Source: Clostridia bacterium (GTDB lineage: Bacteria > Bacillota_A > Clostridia > Christensenellales > CAG-138). Taken from it: 26,654 bases of DNA. Of this stretch, positions 23,061 to 26,654 are shown one piece after another. The stretch covers positions 1 through 26,654 of the forward strand of contig JAFPXU010000025.1 of NCBI GenBank assembly GCA_017394605.1. Reading direction: 5' to 3'. Under the pieces are notes generated by a model. It was not told the origin of the DNA. It saw only the letters and a program-made list of their open reading frames with translations, and ran no database searches. Positions within the stretch are counted from its first letter, which is position 1, and each line of letters opens with the position of its first letter. The translations under genes and the position numbers were made by a program.

Positions 23061-23075
23061 CGGAGGGACCTTTTT

Positions 23076-23609
23076 ATGACACTGCTTTTTGATGTGATCC
23101 TCATGGCTATGGCCGTTTACATTCTTGTAGGCGGTATTTCCGGTAAAGGGAAACTGCTGAAAGCCGACAATATCAAGGAAGGCAAGGAAGAGGAATTCAA
23201 GAAATACTCCAGAATCACTTATATTGTATTGGGATGCACCATGTTACTGCACAGCCTTATTACGACTGTTCAGAATCTGGTCTATGTCTATGATCCTGAA
23301 GCCAAAGCATTTGTCGCGACAAAGCCTTCCGGTCTCACGGACGCGATCAGTTATGAGCTTTTCCGCGCTTTTGGCATCGCATTCTTCGTACTGACGATTG
23401 CAGCGCTTGTTGTCCTGATCGTTCTCATGCGCAAGTACACGGATCCGGAAAAAATGAAACAGAATGCCGGCGCCGCGCAGAACGAACGTCAGAAAGGCCA
23501 TATCCTGCCGGTGGATGCGTTCGATTTCGATGAGGAAGAAACGGCAACCACGGAAGCCGCGGAAGAGAACAAAAAACATCTTGACGATTACGGGAAAACG
23601 GAGGAATAA
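23076..23609 (+). CDS. Small membrane protein of unknown function
   Basis: A 177-residue protein not assigned to a family. Three hydrophobic segments are visible: about 3-20 (LFDVILMAMAVYILVGGI), 48-66 (TYIVLGCTMLLHSLITTV) and 95-117 (FGIAFFVLTIAALVVLIVLM). A charged loop lies between the first two, and a long acidic C-terminal tail (DAFDFDEEETATTEAAEE) is likely in the cytoplasm. GGAGG lies upstream of the ATG, 15 nt after cysS, and galE starts 1 nt after its stop, so it is in the same operon. Confidence 0.8.
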   Translation: MTLLFDVILMAMAVYILVGGISGKGKLLKADNIKEGKEEEFKKYSRITYIVLGCTMLLHSLITTVQNLVYVYDPEAKAFVATKPSGLTDAISYELFRAFGIAFFVLTIAALVVLIVLMRKYTDPEKMKQNAGAAQNERQKGHILPVDAFDFDEEETATTEAAEENKKHLDDYGKTEE

Positions 23610-23610
23610 C

Positions 23611-24627
23611 ATGGCGGTTCTTGTTACAGGAGGTGCGGGATACATCGGATCGCATACATGCGTTGAGCTGCTCGACGCAGGATATGATGTCGTTGTCGCG
23701 GACAATCTCAGCAACAGTTCCGAGATCTCGCTTCAGAGAGTTGAAAAGATCACGGGAAAATCTTTGACATTCTATAACGCGGACGTTCGCGATGGAAATA
23801 AGCTGGATGAAATCTTCACCCGTCATGATATTACGCAGGTAATCCACTTTGCCGGATTCAAGGCGGTTGGAGAATCCGTTGCGAAACCGCTGATGTATTA
23901 TCGGAACAATCTGGATTCCACCATTTCGCTGTGCGAGGCGATGCTCCGTCATAACGTGATGGAACTTGTGTTTTCCTCTTCCGCTACCGTTTATTCGCCC
24001 GGAAACACGATGCCGCTGTCGGAAAGCAGCAGCACGGGAAACTGCACGAATCCGTACGGATGGACAAAATTCATGTGCGAACAGATCATAACAGACGTTG
24101 TGAAAGCTCATGAAGGCTTTTCCGCAGCGCTATTGAGGTATTTTAATCCTGTCGGCGCGCATCCTTCCGGTCTCATCGGGGAAGATCCTTCCGGAATACC
24201 CAATAATCTTATGCCGTTCATTTCTCAGACCGCAGTCGGAAGACGAAAGGAACTTTCCGTATTCGGCAACGACTACGATACGCCGGACGGAACGGGCGTA
24301 CGGGATTATCTGCATGTAGTCGATCTTGCGAAAGGACACGTTTCCGCAATCAGATATCTCGATGATCATTCCGGCGTTCATATCTTCAATCTGGGAACCG
24401 GCAGAGGATCCAGCGTCCTTGAAATGGTTCAAACTTTTGAAAGAGTGAACGGCGTCCGTGTTCCCTACAGGATCGCAGCAAGAAGGCCGGGGGATCTTGC
24501 GACCGTCTATGCGGACCCTTCCAAGAGCAACCGGGAACTCCAGTGGAAAACGGAAAAGGATCTCGACGACATGTGCCGTGACAGTTGGCACTGGCAGTCT
24601 TCCAATCCGAACGGATACGAATCCTGA
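23611..24627 (+). CDS. galE: UDP-glucose 4-epimerase
   Basis: A 338-residue short-chain dehydrogenase/reductase-type epimerase that interconverts UDP-glucose and UDP-galactose with bound NAD. The N-terminal TGGAGYIGSHTCVELL is the NAD motif. SSSATVY gives the catalytic serine near 124, and Y149 with K153 (NPYGWTKFM) completes the active site. The start at 23611 is fixed by GGAGG upstream and the family N terminus. A longer in-frame reading to 23464 would overlap the preceding gene and is rejected. It supplies UDP-galactose for surface sugars. Confidence 0.95.
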   Translation: MAVLVTGGAGYIGSHTCVELLDAGYDVVVADNLSNSSEISLQRVEKITGKSLTFYNADVRDGNKLDEIFTRHDITQVIHFAGFKAVGESVAKPLMYYRNNLDSTISLCEAMLRHNVMELVFSSSATVYSPGNTMPLSESSSTGNCTNPYGWTKFMCEQIITDVVKAHEGFSAALLRYFNPVGAHPSGLIGEDPSGIPNNLMPFISQTAVGRRKELSVFGNDYDTPDGTGVRDYLHVVDLAKGHVSAIRYLDDHSGVHIFNLGTGRGSSVLEMVQTFERVNGVRVPYRIAARRPGDLATVYADPSKSNRELQWKTEKDLDDMCRDSWHWQSSNPNGYES

Positions 24628-24648
24628 CACATTTTATATAGAGGTTTC

Positions 24649-26421
24649 ATGAACAAGAAAGTAAACGGCAATACATCGGGCATCAGAGATTCCGTCTTAA
24701 ACGGAATCTCTGAACTATACGACTGTTCTTTTGATTCGGATACCTTCGTAGATAAGGATCTGATCGACAGGATTAGTTATGTAACAGCGCTCGTTAACAG
24801 GGAAGTGCTCGTTTACATCTCACGAGGCGGAAGAGTGCTGGACATCAGGCTTGGCGACGATCATTCCGTTCATATGGAAGAAATCCGCGTAGTCCGCAAT
24901 ACGGACCGGTTATCCGGCGTTCGGTGCATCCATACACATCCCGGCTCGAGCGGCATGCTTTCCGCAGTCGACCTCGGTTCGCTTTCATCCCTGAAGCTGG
25001 ATGCCATGTGCGCCATAGGCGTTGACCAGAATGGAAACGCCACGGATCTTTATATCGCGTATCTGTCCGTCTCCGACGGCACCGAAGTAAAGCCTGTCAT
25101 GTACGGTCCGTTCAGTCCGTCCAGAATTCCGCAGAAGATGCTTATGGACGAGATTTACGCATCTGACCGTGCGTTTGTATCTTACGACAGTAAAGTAACG
25201 GAATTCGAACCTGACAAGGCAGTCCTGGTAGGCATTAATTCCGATCCGCGCTACGACTCGCTTGATGAGCTGGCGTCTCTCGCTGAAACTGCCGGGATCG
25301 TTGTAGTAGGAAGGGATTCCCAGAATAAAAGATCGATCGACAGCGCCACCTATGTAGGTTCGGGAAAGGCGAACGATCTTTCCTTGCTTTGCAGTGAACT
25401 GGAAGCGGATATTGTTGTTTTCGACGATGAGCTGAGCGCCGTGCAGATGAAAAACCTGGAGTCTATCCTCGGGCTTCCCGTTATCGACCGCACCATGCTG
25501 ATACTGGACATCTTTGCCCAGCGCGCTGCATCCAGAGAAGGAAAGCTTCAGGTGGAACTCGCGCAGCTTCAGTACAGGCTTCCGAGGCTGATCGGAATGG
25601 GAAGGATTCTATCAAGACAGGGTTCTTCCGGTGTGGGCATGCGCGGTCCCGGAGAGAAAAAGCTTGAGATCGACCGCAGAAGGATCCGCAGACGGATTTT
25701 CGAGCTTCGTCAGGATCTGTCGGAAATAGAGAAGCAGCGTTCTCTCAGAAGGGAGCAGAGGACAGGAAACAGGATACCGACCGTCGCGCTTGTCGGATAC
25801 ACCAACGCCGGCAAATCCACGATACTGAATCTTCTGTCGGAAAGCGACGTGCTCGCGGAGGACATGCTTTTTGCCACGCTGGATCCCGTTGTTCGAAGAA
25901 TTACGCTCCCGAACGGTCAGGAATGCCTTCTTTCGGATACGGTCGGATTTATCAATAAACTTCCGCACGAACTGATCGACGCGTTCAAATCCACGCTGGA
26001 AGAAGTCAGCAGCGCGGATCTGATCCTTCACGTGATCGACGCGTCTTCCGAATATCTGGATGTACAGATTGAAACCGTGGAGGAGGTTCTTTCGCAGCTT
26101 GGCGCATCGGATACGCCGGTCATCCGCGTCTATAACAAAATGGACTTAATCGGCGCGGATACTGTCCTGAAGGATGACGGCATCCTGATCAGTGCAAAGC
26201 ACAAGAGAGGGATAGAGGAGCTTCTGAGGGAGATCCAGAACGGAATCAAATCAAAGCAGGTGAAGGTGGACATCCTTATTCCGTACGATAAATATGAAAC
26301 CGTGCATGCGGTGCGATCAGCCGGCAAGATTCTGAACGAGTCGCACGAAGAGCAGGGGACGAGGCTTACCGTTCTGCTGAACGAGGAGGAACTCTGGAAG
26401 ATCAGGAACATGCTGGATTAA
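24649..26421 (+). CDS. hflX: HflX-type GTPase with an N-terminal JAMM-like domain
   Basis: A 590-residue protein, well above the usual 400-430 of HflX. Residues about 187-590 are a complete HflX: an N-terminal nucleotide-binding-like domain, the linker GVGMRGPGEKKLEIDRR, G1 GYTNAGKS (383-390), G3 DTVGF (430-434), G4 NKMD (496-499) and G5 SAK (515-517). HflX splits stalled or stress-inactivated 70S ribosomes. The first 180 residues are extra and contain HTHPGSSGMLSAVD (95-108). This fits the JAMM/MPN+ metalloprotease signature H-x-H-x7-S-x2-D exactly, with E52 or E77/E78 as candidate catalytic glutamate. It lies 21 nt after galE and is last in the T-box operon. Weak GAGG precedes the ATG. Confidence 0.93.
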   Translation: MNKKVNGNTSGIRDSVLNGISELYDCSFDSDTFVDKDLIDRISYVTALVNREVLVYISRGGRVLDIRLGDDHSVHMEEIRVVRNTDRLSGVRCIHTHPGSSGMLSAVDLGSLSSLKLDAMCAIGVDQNGNATDLYIAYLSVSDGTEVKPVMYGPFSPSRIPQKMLMDEIYASDRAFVSYDSKVTEFEPDKAVLVGINSDPRYDSLDELASLAETAGIVVVGRDSQNKRSIDSATYVGSGKANDLSLLCSELEADIVVFDDELSAVQMKNLESILGLPVIDRTMLILDIFAQRAASREGKLQVELAQLQYRLPRLIGMGRILSRQGSSGVGMRGPGEKKLEIDRRRIRRRIFELRQDLSEIEKQRSLRREQRTGNRIPTVALVGYTNAGKSTILNLLSESDVLAEDMLFATLDPVVRRITLPNGQECLLSDTVGFINKLPHELIDAFKSTLEEVSSADLILHVIDASSEYLDVQIETVEEVLSQLGASDTPVIRVYNKMDLIGADTVLKDDGILISAKHKRGIEELLREIQNGIKSKQVKVDILIPYDKYETVHAVRSAGKILNESHEEQGTRLTVLLNEEELWKIRNMLD

Positions 26422-26461
26422 AAAACAATATCGATGCATGAGTTCAACAGATAACAAGAAA

Positions 26462-26495
26462 AGATCCATCGGATTAAACACGATGGATCTTTTTT
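26462..26495. terminator. Bidirectional terminator between hflX and the tRNA genes
   Basis: A 10-bp perfect stem, AGATCCATCG (26462-26471) and CGATGGATCT (26481-26490), is followed by T-tracts on both strands (TTTTTT on plus, TTTTCTTGTT on minus). It ends hflX on one side and the tRNA-Gly/tRNA-Cys transcript on the other. Confidence 0.92.
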
Positions 26496-26568
26496 GGAGG
26501 CGCCACCCAGAATCGAACTGGGGATGAAGGTTTTGCAGACCTCTGCCTTACCGCTTGGCTATGGCGCC
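26495..26568 (-). tRNA. tRNA-Cys(GCA)
   Basis: A 74-nt tRNA on the minus strand that begins GGCGCCATAGCC, has anticodon loop CTGCAAA (anticodon GCA), T-loop AGTTCGATTCT, discriminator U73 and an encoded CCA. U73 is the identity base of tRNA-Cys and matches the A in the TGGA of the T-box at 20836-20839. Confidence 0.96.
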
Positions 26569-26573
26569 TTATT

Positions 26574-26649
26574 TGGAGCGGGAAACGGGGCTCGAACCCG
26601 CCACCTCAGCCTTGGCAAGGCTGCGCTCTACCAAATGAGCTATTCCCGC
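26574..26649 (-). tRNA. tRNA-Gly(GCC)
   Basis: A 76-nt tRNA on the minus strand that begins GCGGGAATAGCTC, has anticodon GCC in TTGCCAA, T-loop GGTTCGAGCC, and ends with an encoded CCA. It lies 5 nt upstream of tRNA-Cys, so the two are probably cotranscribed from a promoter beyond the window. Confidence 0.96.
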
Positions 26650-26654
26650 AAAAA

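Noticed and set aside
1..26654. CRISPR arrays, insertion sequences, prophage, or toxin-antitoxin and restriction systems.
   Set aside because: No regularly spaced repeats, transposase, integrase or typical defence genes were seen on either strand.

Overview
The window looks like a chromosomal segment of an uncultured Clostridia-type Firmicute. Supporting signs are strong AGGAGG-type ribosome sites, TTG and GTG starts, a transcribed T-box riboswitch, many intrinsic terminators with U-tracts, a BMP-family nucleoside-type ABC transporter, and the serC/serA, cysE/cysS and hflX gene types. Base composition is moderate (about half G+C by eye). There is no sign of a phage, insertion sequence or CRISPR array. 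The species cannot be told from the sequence alone.

Region 1 (1-12430) is a probable purine or N-heterocycle uptake and catabolism neighbourhood. A LysR regulator (+) converges on ssnA-ygfK (-): an amidohydrolase and a large flavin/Fe-S oxidoreductase of the kind found in urate/purine catabolic clusters. Divergent from ssnA is a threonine-synthase-family PLP enzyme with an N-terminal zinc ribbon. It is followed by a BMP-family lipoprotein, a two-domain ATPase and two permeases. The lipoprotein has its own consensus promoter and a strong terminator, and the ATPase-permease genes start from a second promoter.

Region 2 (12430-14660) holds serC and serA, the first two steps of serine synthesis, with a palindrome over the promoter. 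tRNA-Leu(UAA) follows.

Region 3 (14850-17780) holds a membrane hybrid histidine kinase with two receiver domains. Its stop codon overlaps the start of what appears to be a truncated solute-binding lipoprotein, which runs into tRNA-Glu(CUC) on the opposite strand.

Region 4 (17830-20585, minus strand) is a tightly coupled operon of a small zinc-ribbon membrane protein, a Gpi18/PIG-V-like multi-pass membrane protein and a split pair of CHR (chromate transporter family) proteins.

Region 5 (20600-26421, plus strand) starts with a complete cysteine T-box leader (specifier TGC, T-box, competing terminator). It is followed without visible terminators by cysE, cysS, a membrane protein, galE and an unusual HflX GTPase. 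That HflX carries an N-terminal extension with a complete JAMM (MPN+) metalloprotease-like signature, which is the most novel-looking protein here. The window closes with tRNA-Cys(GCA) and tRNA-Gly(GCC) on the minus strand. The tRNA-Cys has the U73 discriminator expected by the T-box.

Taken together, serA/serC make serine, cysE uses serine to start cysteine synthesis, cysS charges tRNA-Cys, and the T-box senses that tRNA.
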